The notes under the pieces were generated by a model. The model did no database searches. It was not told where the DNA came from and was given only the letters and a program-made list of their open reading frames with translations. From NCBI RefSeq assembly GCF_001686925.1, contig NZ_LVEN01000010.1:124001-188000 (forward strand): a stretch of 64,000 nucleotides of DNA, written 5' to 3'. The position numbers and the translations under genes are program-made. This DNA comes from Flavobacterium piscis. Its GTDB lineage: Bacteria > Bacteroidota > Bacteroidia > Flavobacteriales > Flavobacteriaceae. Positions 53,358-62,599 of the stretch are shown here, in pieces (positions within the stretch are counted from its first letter, which is position 1; every line of letters begins with the position of its first letter).

Positions 53358-55358
53358 CTATTTGTAGCTTCTTTGAACTAATTTAATGTTTTCGTAAACC
53401 AGAGGTTCTTTGTGTAATACGGCATCACTTGGTTTTCCTTTGTATTCCCAGGCTGCAACATATGCAAAGTTTTCGTCATCACGAAGTGCTTCTCCTTCTT
53501 CTGTTTGGTATTCTTCACGGAAGTGACCTCCACAAGACTCATTACGGTGTAATGCATCTTTCGCGAACAATTCTCCTAACTCTAAGAAATCGGCAACACG
53601 AGTCGCTTTCTCTAATTCCTGATTAAATTCGTTAGCGCTTCCAGGAACTTTTACATCTTTATAAAACTCTTCACGTAAAGCGGCAATTTCTTCGATAGCT
53701 TCAGCTAAACCTTTAGCATTACGAGCCATACCAACTTTATCCCACATAATTTTCCCTAATTTCTTGTGGAAATAATCTACAGAATGAGTTCCGTTATTAT
53801 TGATAAATCTGTCGATTTGATCTTTTACTTCTTTTTCTGCTGCTAAGAATTCCGGTAAATCTGTAGAAATTTCTCCCATTTTAATATCCGGAGCTAAATA
53901 ATCTCCAATAGTATAAGGTAATACGAAATATCCATCAGCTAAACCTTGCATTAAAGCAGAAGCTCCAAGTCTGTTTGCTCCGTGATCAGAGAAGTTAGAT
54001 TCTCCAATTGAGAAACATCCCGGAATTGTAGTCATTAAATTATAATCAACCCAAGTTCCCCCCATTGTGTAGTGAACCGCTGGGTAAATCATCATTGGTG
54101 TTGTATACGGATCTTCGTCAACGATTTTGTAATACATCTGGAATAAGTTTCCGTATTTACTTTTCACGATTTCAGCTCCTAATTTTGTTACCAAAGCAGC
54201 ATCATTAGCATCTAAACCTTTTACAAAAGCTTCTTCAGTTCCGTAACGTTTGATCGCTGCAGCAAAGTCCAGGTAAACTGCTTCTCCTGTTTTATTAACA
54301 CCAAAACCAGCATCACATCTTTCTTTTGCAGCACGAGACGCTACGTCACGAGGTACTAAGTTACCAAAAGCAGGATATCTTCTTTCTAAGAAATAATCTC
54401 TCTCCGCTTCAGATAAATCAGTTGCTTTTTTCTTTCCTTCACGGATTGCTTTTGCATCTTCTAATTTTGCAGGAACCCAAATACGTCCGTCATTACGTAA
54501 CGATTCAGACATCAAAGTCAGTTTTGACTGGTGATCTCCAGAAACCGGAATACAAGTTGGGTGAATTTGTGTGTAACAAGGATTTGCAAAAAATGCTCCT
54601 TTTTTATGAATTTTCCAAGCTGCTGTTGCGTTACTTCCCATAGCGTTTGTTGACAAGAAAAATACGTTTCCGTATCCTCCAGAACCAACTACTACCGCGT
54701 GAGCAGAATGTCTTTCTATTTCTCCAGTGATTAAGTTACGAGCGATAATACCTCTTGCTTTTCCGTTCACAATTACGATGTCAAGCATTTCGTGACGGTT
54801 GTACATTTTTATTTTTCCACGACCAATCTGACGGTTCATTGCAGAATAAGCTCCTAGCAATAATTGTTGTCCGGTTTGTCCTTGTGCATAAAAAGTACGG
54901 GAAACCAAAGTTCCTCCAAAAGAACGGTTATCTAAAAGTCCGCCATATTCACGAGCCAATGGCACTCCTTGAGCCACACACTGGTCGATAATATTTGCCG
55001 AAACTTCAGCCAAACGGTGAACGTTTGCTTCACGAGCACGGTAGTCACCCCCTTTTACAGTATCATAAAATAATCTGTAAACCGAGTCACCATCACCTTT
55101 ATAATTTTTTGCTGCATTGATTCCCCCTTGTGCTGCAATAGAGTGCGCACGACGTGGTGAATCTTGAAAGCAGAAAGCTTTTACGTTATATCCCTGCTCA
55201 GCCAAAGTAGCCGCAGCTGAACCTCCAGCCAAACCTGTACCAACGATAATAATATCTAAATTACGTTTATTTGCAGGGTTTACTAAATTAATATGATCTT
55301 TATAATCTGTCCATTTGTCCGATATTGGGCCATGTGGAATTTTTGAATCTAATGCCAT
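53358..55358 (-). CDS. sdhA: succinate dehydrogenase/fumarate reductase flavoprotein subunit
   Basis: 666 residues, the long Bacteroidota/epsilon-type form. The FAD motif [18 protein letters not shown] is near residue 38. The FAD-His context is [17 protein letters not shown], and the active-site segments include [23 protein letters not shown] and [17 protein letters not shown]. It oxidises succinate to fumarate. It lies 11 bases from sdhC and 45 from sdhB, one operon. Confidence 0.97.
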   Translation of the reverse strand: MALDSKIPHGPISDKWTDYKDHINLVNPANKRNLDIIIVGTGLAGGSAAATLAEQGYNVKAFCFQDSPRRAHSIAAQGGINAAKNYKGDGDSVYRLFYDTVKGGDYRAREANVHRLAEVSANIIDQCVAQGVPLAREYGGLLDNRSFGGTLVSRTFYAQGQTGQQLLLGAYSAMNRQIGRGKIKMYNRHEMLDIVIVNGKARGIIARNLITGEIERHSAHAVVVGSGGYGNVFFLSTNAMGSNATAAWKIHKKGAFFANPCYTQIHPTCIPVSGDHQSKLTLMSESLRNDGRIWVPAKLEDAKAIREGKKKATDLSEAERDYFLERRYPAFGNLVPRDVASRAAKERCDAGFGVNKTGEAVYLDFAAAIKRYGTEEAFVKGLDANDAALVTKLGAEIVKSKYGNLFQMYYKIVDEDPYTTPMMIYPAVHYTMGGTWVDYNLMTTIPGCFSIGESNFSDHGANRLGASALMQGLADGYFVLPYTIGDYLAPDIKMGEISTDLPEFLAAEKEVKDQIDRFINNNGTHSVDYFHKKLGKIMWDKVGMARNAKGLAEAIEEIAALREEFYKDVKVPGSANEFNQELEKATRVADFLELGELFAKDALHRNESCGGHFREEYQTEEGEALRDDENFAYVAAWEYKGKPSDAVLHKEPLVYENIKLVQRSYK

Positions 55359-55369
55359 TATAATTGATA

Positions 55370-56041
55370 TTAATTATGTTGATTGAAATGATGAAATAAT
55401 GCGATAATTACGAAAGCGGCTGGTACTACAACTGCAAAACCGTAACCCACTTTACTTAAAAATCTTGAATATTTATTGTGCATCCCCATTGACTGAAGCG
55501 ATGAACCGAATCCGTGCCACAGGTGAAAACCTAATAAAACAAAAGATATACAATATATTCCTGTGCGGATTGGGTCATGAAATTTATGAACTAATTCTCC
55601 ATAATACCTTGTAGCATCTGGCGTAGCACCTGCAATATATTTGTAGTTAACCTCTGGAAACCAGAAATCATAAAAATGCAATCCTAAGAAAGCCAAAATA
55701 ACCAATCCAGAAATAATCATATTTCTAGAACTCCATGAAGCATTTGCAGCTCCGTTGTATTTTGCATACGAAATTGGTCTTGCAGCTGTGTTTTGAGCAG
55801 TCAATACAAATCCCATAACGAAATGGAAGATTACTCCGATTGCCAAAACTGGTTGCATTACATATTGAATCAGCGGATTGTATCCCATAAAGTGAGATGC
55901 TTCGTTAAAAACATTTTCACTAATAATAGAAATAAAATTTAAGGAAACATGCAGCGCTAAAAACGTGATTAAGAATATTCCCGAAAGGGCCATAGCCACT
56001 TTCTTTAAGATGGAAGCATTCAACTGTGCAGATTGTGCCAT
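55370..56041 (-). CDS. sdhC: succinate dehydrogenase cytochrome b subunit (di-haem)
   Basis: 223 residues with five membrane helices. Histidines in [26 protein letters not shown] and [11 protein letters not shown] fit the four axial ligands of the two haems in the TIGR02046-type membrane anchor. It anchors SdhAB and reacts with menaquinone. First gene of the operon, with a promoter about 35-65 bases upstream. Confidence 0.95.
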   Translation of the reverse strand: MAQSAQLNASILKKVAMALSGIFLITFLALHVSLNFISIISENVFNEASHFMGYNPLIQYVMQPVLAIGVIFHFVMGFVLTAQNTAARPISYAKYNGAANASWSSRNMIISGLVILAFLGLHFYDFWFPEVNYKYIAGATPDATRYYGELVHKFHDPIRTGIYCISFVLLGFHLWHGFGSSLQSMGMHNKYSRFLSKVGYGFAVVVPAAFVIIALFHHFNQHN

Positions 56042-56074
56042 AATTGTTTAAGTAGTTTGTTTTAAAAAATTACA

Positions 56075-56105
56075 CAAAAATAACTCAATTAACAAAGAAC
56101 TACAA
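56075..56105 (-). promoter_or_regulatory. promoter of sdhCAB
   Basis: Minus strand: TATTTTTG at 56075-56082 with TTG at 56103-56105, a 20-base spacer, matching the TTG-N17-23-TANNTTTG pattern. Confidence 0.6.
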
Positions 56106-56349
56106 CCATTTCGCTGTTATTTATAATGATTTTAAAATAGACTAAGTAATACGTATTTTTACGTATAAACAATGTTGTATCCCAAATTATTTCATTATAA
56201 AAATCAATAAAAATGCTTTTAAACCATATTTTCAGGATAAAAACAAGCATATTCGTTGATAAAAGTTTATCATATTATTATTTTAAGTAAACTTTTAATT
56301 TGTTTTCATCAAAAGTTACTCCTTACCTAAATTTTATAAGGTTTAAAAA
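56106..56349. other. AT-rich gap between divergent promoters
   Basis: No gene or repeat seen in about 240 bases between the sdh and HMG-CoA synthase promoters. Confidence 0.4.
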
Positions 56350-56379
56350 TTGTCATTCCGCAACATAATTTTACCTTTA
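56350..56379 (+). promoter_or_regulatory. promoter of the HMG-CoA synthase gene
   Basis: TTG at 56350-56352 and TACCTTTA at 56372-56379 (one mismatch to TANNTTTG), spacer 19, 21 bases before the ATG. Confidence 0.5.
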
Positions 56380-56399
56380 TCGGCTTCAAAAAAAATATA

Positions 56400-57761
56400 A
56401 TGAAAACAGGAATTGACGCTATCTCTTTTGATGTAGCCAACATACATTTACCCATAAAAACTTTGGCAGTTGCCAGAAATATTGAACCCGAAAAATTAGA
56501 AAAGGGCCTGGGATTATTAAAAATGACTTTGCCGGACGTTCATCAGGACGCTGTGGTTTTTGGAGCCAACGCTTTGACAAAACTTATTATTGACAACAAA
56601 ATAAACTTAAACGAAATTAGCCGAATCTATGTTGGAACCGAAAGTGGCATAGACAGCTCGAAACCAATAAGTTCTTTCTTAATTAGTTTAATGGAGCAAA
56701 AATTTGGAGAAGATACATTAGCAGAATGTGATGTAGTCGATTTTACTTTTGCCTGCATTGGAGGTGTTGATGCCTTGCAAAACTGTATTGATTTTGTAAA
56801 ATTAAATCCAAATAAGAAAGCAATTGTGGTTACCACAGATTTTGCCAAGTACGATTTAAATTCTACCGGAGAATATACTCAAGGTGCCGGAGCTTTGGCA
56901 ATGCTAATCACTTCGAACCCGCGAATCATTGCTTTTGATGAAAATTGGGCAACAAGTACAAAAGGCGTTTTTGACTTTTTCAAACCTTACAGAACTATCT
57001 CAAAAGAAGCGATTACTCAAAACAAAAACAACGATGTGTGGTTTGATAATTTAGAAGCCGAAATCGAAATTCATAAAGATCAACCGGTTTTTGATGGCCA
57101 GTATTCGAACCAATGCTACATGGATCGTACGCGTAACGCTTACTTTTCATTTAAGAAATTAAAAAATACAACAGAAACTTTATACAATTCCTGGAACAGT
57201 ATTATTATGCATCTTCCCTATTCTTTTCAGGGACGCAGAATGTTGTCTGAAATTTATGCTTTAGACAGTTCTGATAAAATTATCTCAGAAAATATCGAGC
57301 CGGCAGATTATCAGAATAAAATCAAAGAAGTTGGAAAATCTGATGAATACAGAAAGTTTGTAACCGAGAAATTACAACCCGCAGAATTGGCTTCATCTTT
57401 AATAGGAAACCTTTATACAGGATCCATATTCATGGGATTATTATCGACTTTGGCTCATTATTATGATACAAAACAAGAAGTTGCCGGAAAAAAATTCGGT
57501 TTCCTGGCTTACGGAAGCGGATCGAAATCGAAAGTTTTTGAAGGAACAATTCAACCGGAATGGCAATTAGCTTTAGCCAAAGTAAAACTTTTTGAAAATC
57601 TGGAAGAAAGTACAGAAATTGGTTTTGAAACTTATGAAAGCCTTCACAAAAAGCAACAAAAACAAAGTGTTCGAAGTCCTAAAAACGAATGGGTTTTAGA
57701 TCGAATTGAAAAAGAGATTCCAAATTTGATTGGGGCTAGATATTATAAATGGATTGACTAA
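56400..57761 (+). CDS. mvaS: hydroxymethylglutaryl-CoA synthase
   Basis: 453 residues; condenses acetyl-CoA with acetoacetyl-CoA in the mevalonate pathway. Glu81 in YVGTESG and the acyl-accepting Cys119 in TFACIGGVDAL are visible, and the catalytic His is in IIMHLPYSFQGRRM. IHLPIKTLAVARNIEPEKL at the start is typical. It has its own promoter and a terminator. Other mevalonate genes are not in this window. Confidence 0.95.
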   Translation: MKTGIDAISFDVANIHLPIKTLAVARNIEPEKLEKGLGLLKMTLPDVHQDAVVFGANALTKLIIDNKINLNEISRIYVGTESGIDSSKPISSFLISLMEQKFGEDTLAECDVVDFTFACIGGVDALQNCIDFVKLNPNKKAIVVTTDFAKYDLNSTGEYTQGAGALAMLITSNPRIIAFDENWATSTKGVFDFFKPYRTISKEAITQNKNNDVWFDNLEAEIEIHKDQPVFDGQYSNQCYMDRTRNAYFSFKKLKNTTETLYNSWNSIIMHLPYSFQGRRMLSEIYALDSSDKIISENIEPADYQNKIKEVGKSDEYRKFVTEKLQPAELASSLIGNLYTGSIFMGLLSTLAHYYDTKQEVAGKKFGFLAYGSGSKSKVFEGTIQPEWQLALAKVKLFENLEESTEIGFETYESLHKKQQKQSVRSPKNEWVLDRIEKEIPNLIGARYYKWID

Positions 57762-57789
57762 AGTTCCAAATTTCCAAATTCCAATAACA

Positions 57790-57821
57790 CAAAACCGAAG
57801 CATTTAACTTCGGTTTTTTTT
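57790..57821 (+). terminator. terminator after mvaS
   Basis: AAAACCGAAG pairs with CTTCGGTTTT, followed by a run of T. Confidence 0.85.
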
Positions 57822-57838
57822 ATGCTTTGCGGAAAATT

Positions 57839-57947
57839 TAACCGCAAGGTACGCTAGGAATTAAGCAAGGTTCGCAAAGCTTGGTGTCTACAAAAGTCAA
57901 AACCTTGCGAACCTTGCGTAGGCCTTTGCGCACTTAGCGGTTAAATA
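57839..57947. repeat. GCAAGGTTCGCAAAG inverted repeat element
   Basis: The outer arms AACCGC and GCGGTT and the inner arms GCAAGGTTCGCAAAG and CTTGCGAACCTTGC are nested inverse pairs over 109 bases. Fragments of the same words occur near 19139-19220. It is a second family beside the GCCACGAA elements. Confidence 0.7.
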
Positions 57948-57952
57948 AAAAA

Positions 57953-58132
57953 TCAATACTTCTTATGCTGTTCCGTATAAGTTTGATTTCCCTTAATTGC
58001 CTCGTCATGAACATGCATTCCGTTTGACATTCCAAGCATAAAGGCTGTAATAATTAAAAGTAGTTTCCTTTTTACCCAATGAATTGGGCGTTTAGATTGC
58101 TCTAAACGTGTTTTATTTTTGTGTTTATACAT
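57953..58132 (-). CDS. small membrane/exported protein, 59 aa
   Basis: A short reading frame with a basic N-terminus (MYKHKNKTRL ... KRK), a hydrophobic stretch LLLIITAFMLGMSNG (about 24-38) and a His/Glu/Lys-rich end. It may be exported or membrane-anchored. Not recognised. The frame ends at the edge of the repeat element. It lies downstream of the LytTR gene cluster on the same strand. Confidence 0.5.
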   Translation of the reverse strand: MYKHKNKTRLEQSKRPIHWVKRKLLLIITAFMLGMSNGMHVHDEAIKGNQTYTEQHKKY

Positions 58133-58204
58133 TTTAAAAATGATAAATGATTAGACATTATTGTATCATCTTATGCTTTGAAGCGCATAAATGCTCAGAA
58201 ATTT

Positions 58205-58588
58205 CTAAGCGCTGTATAAACCTTTATAAAAATTATTTGAAGTGATTATTTCGCTTATAAAAACAGCTTGTCTTATAAGTGAATTTATATTTTGATGAAG
58301 AAGCTTTTGTAATTTTTGAATAATCTGAATTTGAAAACTGCGAACTTGCTTAAATTCGAGATAATTTACAGGAAATGAGAATGCAATTTTCAGGAAAACA
58401 GATCGATTGAATATGTATAAACGAGATTTTTTAAATTCAAGTCCTGAAATCACAAACGAAGACTGATAATAATCTGCTGCTTTTGATTGAGAAACCGAAG
58501 TACCATCACTCGCAATCACCACAAAAGCGAGAAAGACATAGATTAGGTATTTTAGGTGTTTATTCAATTTGTTTCGAATATCATTCAT
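58205..58588 (-). CDS. hypothetical protein, 127 aa, with N-terminal hydrophobic segment
   Basis: Not recognised. An N-terminal hydrophobic stretch (YLIYVFLAFVVIAS) is followed by a Ser/Lys-rich segment and an Ile/Phe/Gln-rich helical region. It starts 22 bases after the LytTR gene stop on the same strand, so co-transcription is likely. Codon use is AT-rich, and it could be a real small exported protein or a fortuitous frame. Confidence 0.5.
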   Translation of the reverse strand: MNDIRNKLNKHLKYLIYVFLAFVVIASDGTSVSQSKAADYYQSSFVISGLEFKKSRLYIFNRSVFLKIAFSFPVNYLEFKQVRSFQIQIIQKLQKLLHQNINSLIRQAVFISEIITSNNFYKGLYSA

Positions 58589-58609
58589 TTATTGCAACGA
58601 AAATACAAA

Positions 58610-59356
58610 TTAAAACAAAATAGCCATTACACTTTCTTTATAATTCTTAGAAACCGGAAGTTCGATTTGAGTCAGAATAACGGTATTTGAATTTCTCCAG
58701 GATTTAAAATGAAGTGGATTTATTAAATGAGAACGATGAATTTGGATTAAAAAAGTAAAATCTTCCAGAATTTTTTTTAGGGAAGAACGAATCAGTTTTG
58801 AATGTAGTTTTTCGTTTTCGATATAAAAAATCTCCACATAATTTTGAGCGTTAGAAATACAAACCAAATCGGCTTTTTTGATTTTTAAAATATCTAGTTT
58901 ATTTTCTCCTGTGAATGTTACAACATCATCCTTTACCGGAATGAGTTTGATCAAATATCTTCTTGCCAGAATAATTACAGGAGTTAAAATCAAGGCAATT
59001 TTAATGAAAATAATCGAGAAGAATTCGACAAAAGTGTATCCGCCCTTTAAAACGGGACTTTTGTAAAAGACATAAATTCCAAATAGGTAAATTAGAAAGA
59101 AGAAAATAATACTTCCAATTTCTAAACTGAGATTCCATTTTGAGATTTTCTTGTAAATGCTTTTTTGAAGAACGGCCAAAACGCTATAACATAAAAAAGC
59201 CAAAACACTAAAACCAAAACTGATGAAAACCCAGAATCGGAAATTTAAAGTTCCGTCGTCAAAAGGTTTTATGATGAATGCGAAAGCAAAAATCCATAAC
59301 GCAATAAGAAGTCCTACTACAAGATGATGTTTTATTGATGGATTTAATTCTTTCAT
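58610..59356 (-). CDS. LytTR-family membrane-bound transcriptional regulator
   Basis: 248 residues. Four membrane helices in the first 135 residues (near 12-31, 41-64, 80-100 and 110-130) are followed by a LytTR DNA-binding domain (about 148-245) with ISNAQNYVEIFYI, IQIHRSHLINP and LPVSKNYKESV. A one-component, membrane-located regulator of this kind may sense a membrane or small-molecule signal. Its ATG overlaps the stop of the GNAT gene (TAATG), which implies coupled translation. Confidence 0.9.
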   Translation of the reverse strand: MKELNPSIKHHLVVGLLIALWIFAFAFIIKPFDDGTLNFRFWVFISFGFSVLAFLCYSVLAVLQKSIYKKISKWNLSLEIGSIIFFFLIYLFGIYVFYKSPVLKGGYTFVEFFSIIFIKIALILTPVIILARRYLIKLIPVKDDVVTFTGENKLDILKIKKADLVCISNAQNYVEIFYIENEKLHSKLIRSSLKKILEDFTFLIQIHRSHLINPLHFKSWRNSNTVILTQIELPVSKNYKESVMAILF

Positions 59357-59793
59357 TATTTATAAATCGTAAACTTATTATGCGTCAGGCCAAAACCAAG
59401 ATTTTCGTATATCAGCACGTTTTCTACTCTTCTTTTATTTGTTGTAACTTCAATACTTTTCAAATTATTCAGATCTGCATACTGCAAGATCCTGTTTATT
59501 AATTGTCTTCCAATTCCTTTACCACGATAATTTTCGTTGATAAAAAATTCCTGGATTTCACCCACCAAACCGCAATGATGCAGAAGATTTTGTGTATGAA
59601 AACTAATAAAACCTACTCCTTCAGTTTCGTTTTCGGCTATTAGATACAAATTCTTTGGATTCGAAATATTCTCATTGAAGATTTCTTTGAATACTTCGAA
59701 ATCTAATTCTTCATTTTCGAGTTCACAGATTGCTTTGTAGACAAAATCCAAATCTCTGTTTTCAACTTTTTTGATTTTTATTTTTGATTTCAT
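59356..59793 (-). CDS. GNAT family N-acetyltransferase
   Basis: 145 residues. The acetyl-CoA-binding motif A is seen as IQEFFINENYRGKGIGRQLINRI. Motif B reads SIEVTTNKRRVENVLIYENLGF, with the Tyr-containing C-terminal strand. It acetylates an unknown amine, possibly a small molecule or antibiotic (it resembles aminoglycoside 6'-acetyltransferase-like GNATs in layout only). It precedes the LytTR gene with a one-base overlap. Confidence 0.87.
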   Translation of the reverse strand: MKSKIKIKKVENRDLDFVYKAICELENEELDFEVFKEIFNENISNPKNLYLIAENETEGVGFISFHTQNLLHHCGLVGEIQEFFINENYRGKGIGRQLINRILQYADLNNLKSIEVTTNKRRVENVLIYENLGFGLTHNKFTIYK

Positions 59794-59820
59794 AACCTTA
59801 TAAATCGCAATGCTGTTTTT

Positions 59821-60312
59821 TTAATACATTCGAGATAAATTTGCGCTTCCATTACCAATTTTTCTTAACTCTTTAAGATCTGCTAACCATTCAATTGCTA
59901 TAAATTTTGAACAATCATTTTTCAAGTCATCAGACCAGTCAATTAAAATAGCTGCGCTATCGTTTTTAATTTCGTTCTTGGCAAATTGATATGTTTTATT
60001 AAAATATGCCGCTCCTTCTCCCCTAAGATCAAAAGAAACATATTTTGTTTTTGAAAAAACTGCACACAATGAAAGTCGTTTTCTCTCACTGGTTTCAAGA
60101 TTTTTCACTTTGTCTTTTTTAGTAAAATTATCGATTTCGAAAATTCTCAAGACTGAATTTTTTAGATTTGCATTCTTTTTTAAATACCTTCCCACACTCA
60201 TCGGATTAAATATTCTTTTTAGTGCTGATTCTTCGATTGGTGCTGCAAAAGTCAACGGTTTTGTTACTTTTACATTCTCATGATGTACTTTTCCTGCAAA
60301 AATAGCCACCAA
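59821..60312 (-). CDS. hypothetical protein, 163 aa
   Basis: Not recognised. No signal peptide; basic (pI probably high) with Lys/Asn-rich helices and a strand-rich middle (LSLCAVFSKTKYVSFDLRG). The end, EWLADLKELRKIGNG, is helical. It lies 18 bases downstream of the 60331 gene on the same strand and may belong to it functionally. The start is uncertain; another Met at about residue 38 would shorten it. Confidence 0.6.
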   Translation of the reverse strand: MVAIFAGKVHHENVKVTKPLTFAAPIEESALKRIFNPMSVGRYLKKNANLKNSVLRIFEIDNFTKKDKVKNLETSERKRLSLCAVFSKTKYVSFDLRGEGAAYFNKTYQFAKNEIKNDSAAILIDWSDDLKNDCSKFIAIEWLADLKELRKIGNGSANLSRMY

Positions 60313-60330
60313 TTGCTCTTTCAGATATCT

Positions 60331-61686
60331 TTACAAATACTCATTTAACTCAAGACGCTCAAATTTAACCTTGTATTTCTGAACGTAATTATTCCATCCT
60401 TGTTTATGATTTTCATTATTATAAATTGCTGCCGCATAATCAACAATTTCTTTACTAAAATGATTTCCAAAAATAGCATCTAAATTCTCTATTCCAGCAT
60501 CAACAATTCGTTTTAAAATTGATAATTTATCTTTTCCATTTTCTTTACAAACCTTATCGAGCCATAATCCCTTACCTATTTTTACATACTCTTCTAGCAA
60601 ACTATCGGTAATAAATTCAGAAGGAATATCATTTATATTGGGTTCGTGTTTTCCATTTTTGAATGTCGTTAAAATCAATTCTTCAGAATAAAATTCTATT
60701 GGAATAAGCGAAATGAGCGTTCCGCTTTTTGCCGCTTTTAGGCAAAGTTCTTTTGTTATAAATTCATTCGGTATTTTCTGAATAGCAAATCCATCTTTAG
60801 TTACTAATTTTTCGCAAAGTTCACGAGTAATAAATTCCTGACTAACATATTGTAATGCATGAAATGTAATATTTAATGCAAGTTCACACAATTCCTGAGT
60901 TTTGTATTGAGAAGGAACTAACTTTAAATCGCGATAATTAGCTGATACCCGATTTTGCCAATACTCATAAGTTTTCGCAGGCGGATTATTTTGTTTTAAA
61001 ACCAATTCTCCGTTTTCTAATTCGCGTTTTAACTCTTCGAAAGTTTCTATTAAAGGATTTTCAAGATGTTTACGTAATTCTATCGAGATAATATCTTCTT
61101 CACTTTCATCATCATATTCACAACTGTTTTTAGCCTCAAAATCATCTGTTTTATCGTTGTAATAAAACAAATCATTTTTTCGATCTGTAAAAGTCGTATA
61201 GTGATCTTCGACTATAAAAACGGGAGCTTCAATTATGCCTGAGCATTTAAAATTTCCGTGATTATACGACGTCATGACAACTTCCTGAGCTTTTACATTG
61301 CCCATTATTTCGACATACGAACCGCCTAATAATAAACTCTGGCAATCGACATTGCCTTTTACAAAAACATAAGGCCCGTAATCGCCTTCGGCATTTATTA
61401 TTGTTCCGGTTGTTGATAAATTTCCGTTTATTAAAATTCCTTCAATTCTTATTTTTTCAATTTCCTTTAAAGTAAAGTTTAAGATATATGCAAGCCATTT
61501 TTTCTCTTTGTCTTCATAAAGATCTAAATAGAAATTACCTTCAAAAGTCACATCTTCGTTTGCAATAAGAAAGAAATCCTGATCGTCCCATTCTTCAAAA
61601 TAATCAAATCCTTCATGATCGATTAAAAATGGGAATTGAAATTTGATTTCTTTTATTGTTATTAGTTTAAAGTTTGAATGCTGCAT
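60331..61686 (-). CDS. polymer-forming-like plus DUF4116-like repeat protein, 451 aa
   Basis: The N-terminal part (1-190) alternates strands with GNLSTTGTIINAEG, VFVKGNVDCQSLLLGGSY and VKAQEVVMTSYNHGN, as in beta-helical polymer-forming/bactofilin-like folds, here with acidic insertions. The C-terminal part (about 245-450) is a series of imperfect repeats of the type FITxELCxxAxxxxxxxxxxIP (for example FITRELCEKLVTKDGFAIQKIP), like DUF4116 repeats. No signal peptide. Function unknown; the arrangement suggests a scaffold or interaction protein. Confidence 0.75.
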   Translation of the reverse strand: MQHSNFKLITIKEIKFQFPFLIDHEGFDYFEEWDDQDFFLIANEDVTFEGNFYLDLYEDKEKKWLAYILNFTLKEIEKIRIEGILINGNLSTTGTIINAEGDYGPYVFVKGNVDCQSLLLGGSYVEIMGNVKAQEVVMTSYNHGNFKCSGIIEAPVFIVEDHYTTFTDRKNDLFYYNDKTDDFEAKNSCEYDDESEEDIISIELRKHLENPLIETFEELKRELENGELVLKQNNPPAKTYEYWQNRVSANYRDLKLVPSQYKTQELCELALNITFHALQYVSQEFITRELCEKLVTKDGFAIQKIPNEFITKELCLKAAKSGTLISLIPIEFYSEELILTTFKNGKHEPNINDIPSEFITDSLLEEYVKIGKGLWLDKVCKENGKDKLSILKRIVDAGIENLDAIFGNHFSKEIVDYAAAIYNNENHKQGWNNYVQKYKVKFERLELNEYL

Positions 61687-61771
61687 TTTATTTTTTTATT
61701 AGAAACTGTGTAGCTTTTTATGCCACAGATTAAAACCATTTTAAAGATTTCTTAATATAACAACGCAATAA

Positions 61772-62221
61772 TTACATTTTCAATTCCATTATGGGCAAAT
61801 GTCGATCTTTGATAGAAGTTTCTATTTGACCGATCTTTACAAACCCGAATTTAATGTAAAAACTCTCGGCATTTGGTTCTGAATTCAGCACTACTTTTTG
61901 CACACTTAAGTCTTGTAAACGAACAAGAAAATCATTCATTAATAATTTCCCAAATCCTTTGCCAATAAAATCAGGCAAAACAAACAAATTATCGAGCTTT
62001 ATACTATTTTCACTTTCGTGAAAGAATGAATAATAGCCAATTATCTGATTATCTAACATTAAATTAAAAACTGAATTCGTCCCGATGTATTCTTCTGTAA
62101 TCGTTAGAAACGGAGACCAATCTTCTATTTGTTCATTAGAATATCCCCAGTAGGCTTTTGACTTTTTGGTTATTTGGGTTAAGATTTCGTGATCGCTTGG
62201 GATTGCCTTTTGTATGGTCAT
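61772..62221 (-). CDS. GNAT family N-acetyltransferase
   Basis: 149 residues from the ATG at 62221; an upstream start at 62260 is possible. Motif A reads LDNLFVLPDFIGKGFGKLLMNDF and motif B LNSEPNAESFYIKFGFVKIG. The N-terminal MTIQKAIPSDHEILTQITKKSKAYWG is typical of small GNATs that act on free amino acids or small amines. Distinct from the GNAT at 59356 and not in the same operon. Confidence 0.87.
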   Translation of the reverse strand: MTIQKAIPSDHEILTQITKKSKAYWGYSNEQIEDWSPFLTITEEYIGTNSVFNLMLDNQIIGYYSFFHESENSIKLDNLFVLPDFIGKGFGKLLMNDFLVRLQDLSVQKVVLNSEPNAESFYIKFGFVKIGQIETSIKDRHLPIMELKM

Positions 62222-62243
62222 TATTATATTTTGCTTCAAAATT

Positions 62244-62387
62244 TTATTTAAAAAAATCATTAAATTTATCTAAAAAGCTTTTTCTATTTTCATCATTTTT
62301 AATTCCAACAGAAGAATTTGAAGACTTATAATTCTTATTGTGCTTTTCTAATTCATCTATAAATTGAGGAATACCATCAAGAAGCAT
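62244..62387 (-). CDS. short ORF, 47 aa, possibly truncated by a stop
   Basis: Reads MLLDGIPQFIDELEKHNKNY and on, and ends in LDKFNDFFK. Directly upstream in the same frame is MDKK, a TAA stop, then YLK, so the gene may once have begun 24 bases further out with CAA in place of TAA. Either it starts at 62387 or it is a recently interrupted small gene. No match to a named family. Confidence 0.35.
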   Translation of the reverse strand: MLLDGIPQFIDELEKHNKNYKSSNSSVGIKNDENRKSFLDKFNDFFK

Positions 62388-62480
62388 TTTAGATATTACT
62401 TTTTATCCATAAAAATATACAAATTCAAACAATTTAAAACTCATTTCTTACACAAACATAAATATCTTATTAATATTGGA

Positions 62481-62596
62481 GTTGCGTGAGGGATAGAGGC
62501 GGTACCTCCCGATTTAGAAAAACAAGGCTTTTTAGCCATAGTTTTTGTTAATCGGGAATATAGCCGAGAGTCCGGTTCGCCGCGGCAAAACACGCC
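62481..62596 (+). ncRNA. structured repeat element (candidate small RNA family), long form
   Basis: GCGTGAGGGATAGAGGCGGTACC, then CCCGATT and AATCGGG as stem sides around an AAGGCTTTTTAGCC hairpin, then AATATAGCCGAGAGTCCGG, a GCCGCGGC segment, and CACGC as closing partner of GCGTG. The core words ATAGAxGCGGxA and ATATAGCxGAGAG match the three shorter copies, so this is a full-length version with a closing stem. It may correspond to Flavo-1 or a related Bacteroidota RNA. Confidence 0.5.
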
Positions 62597-62599
62597 CTT

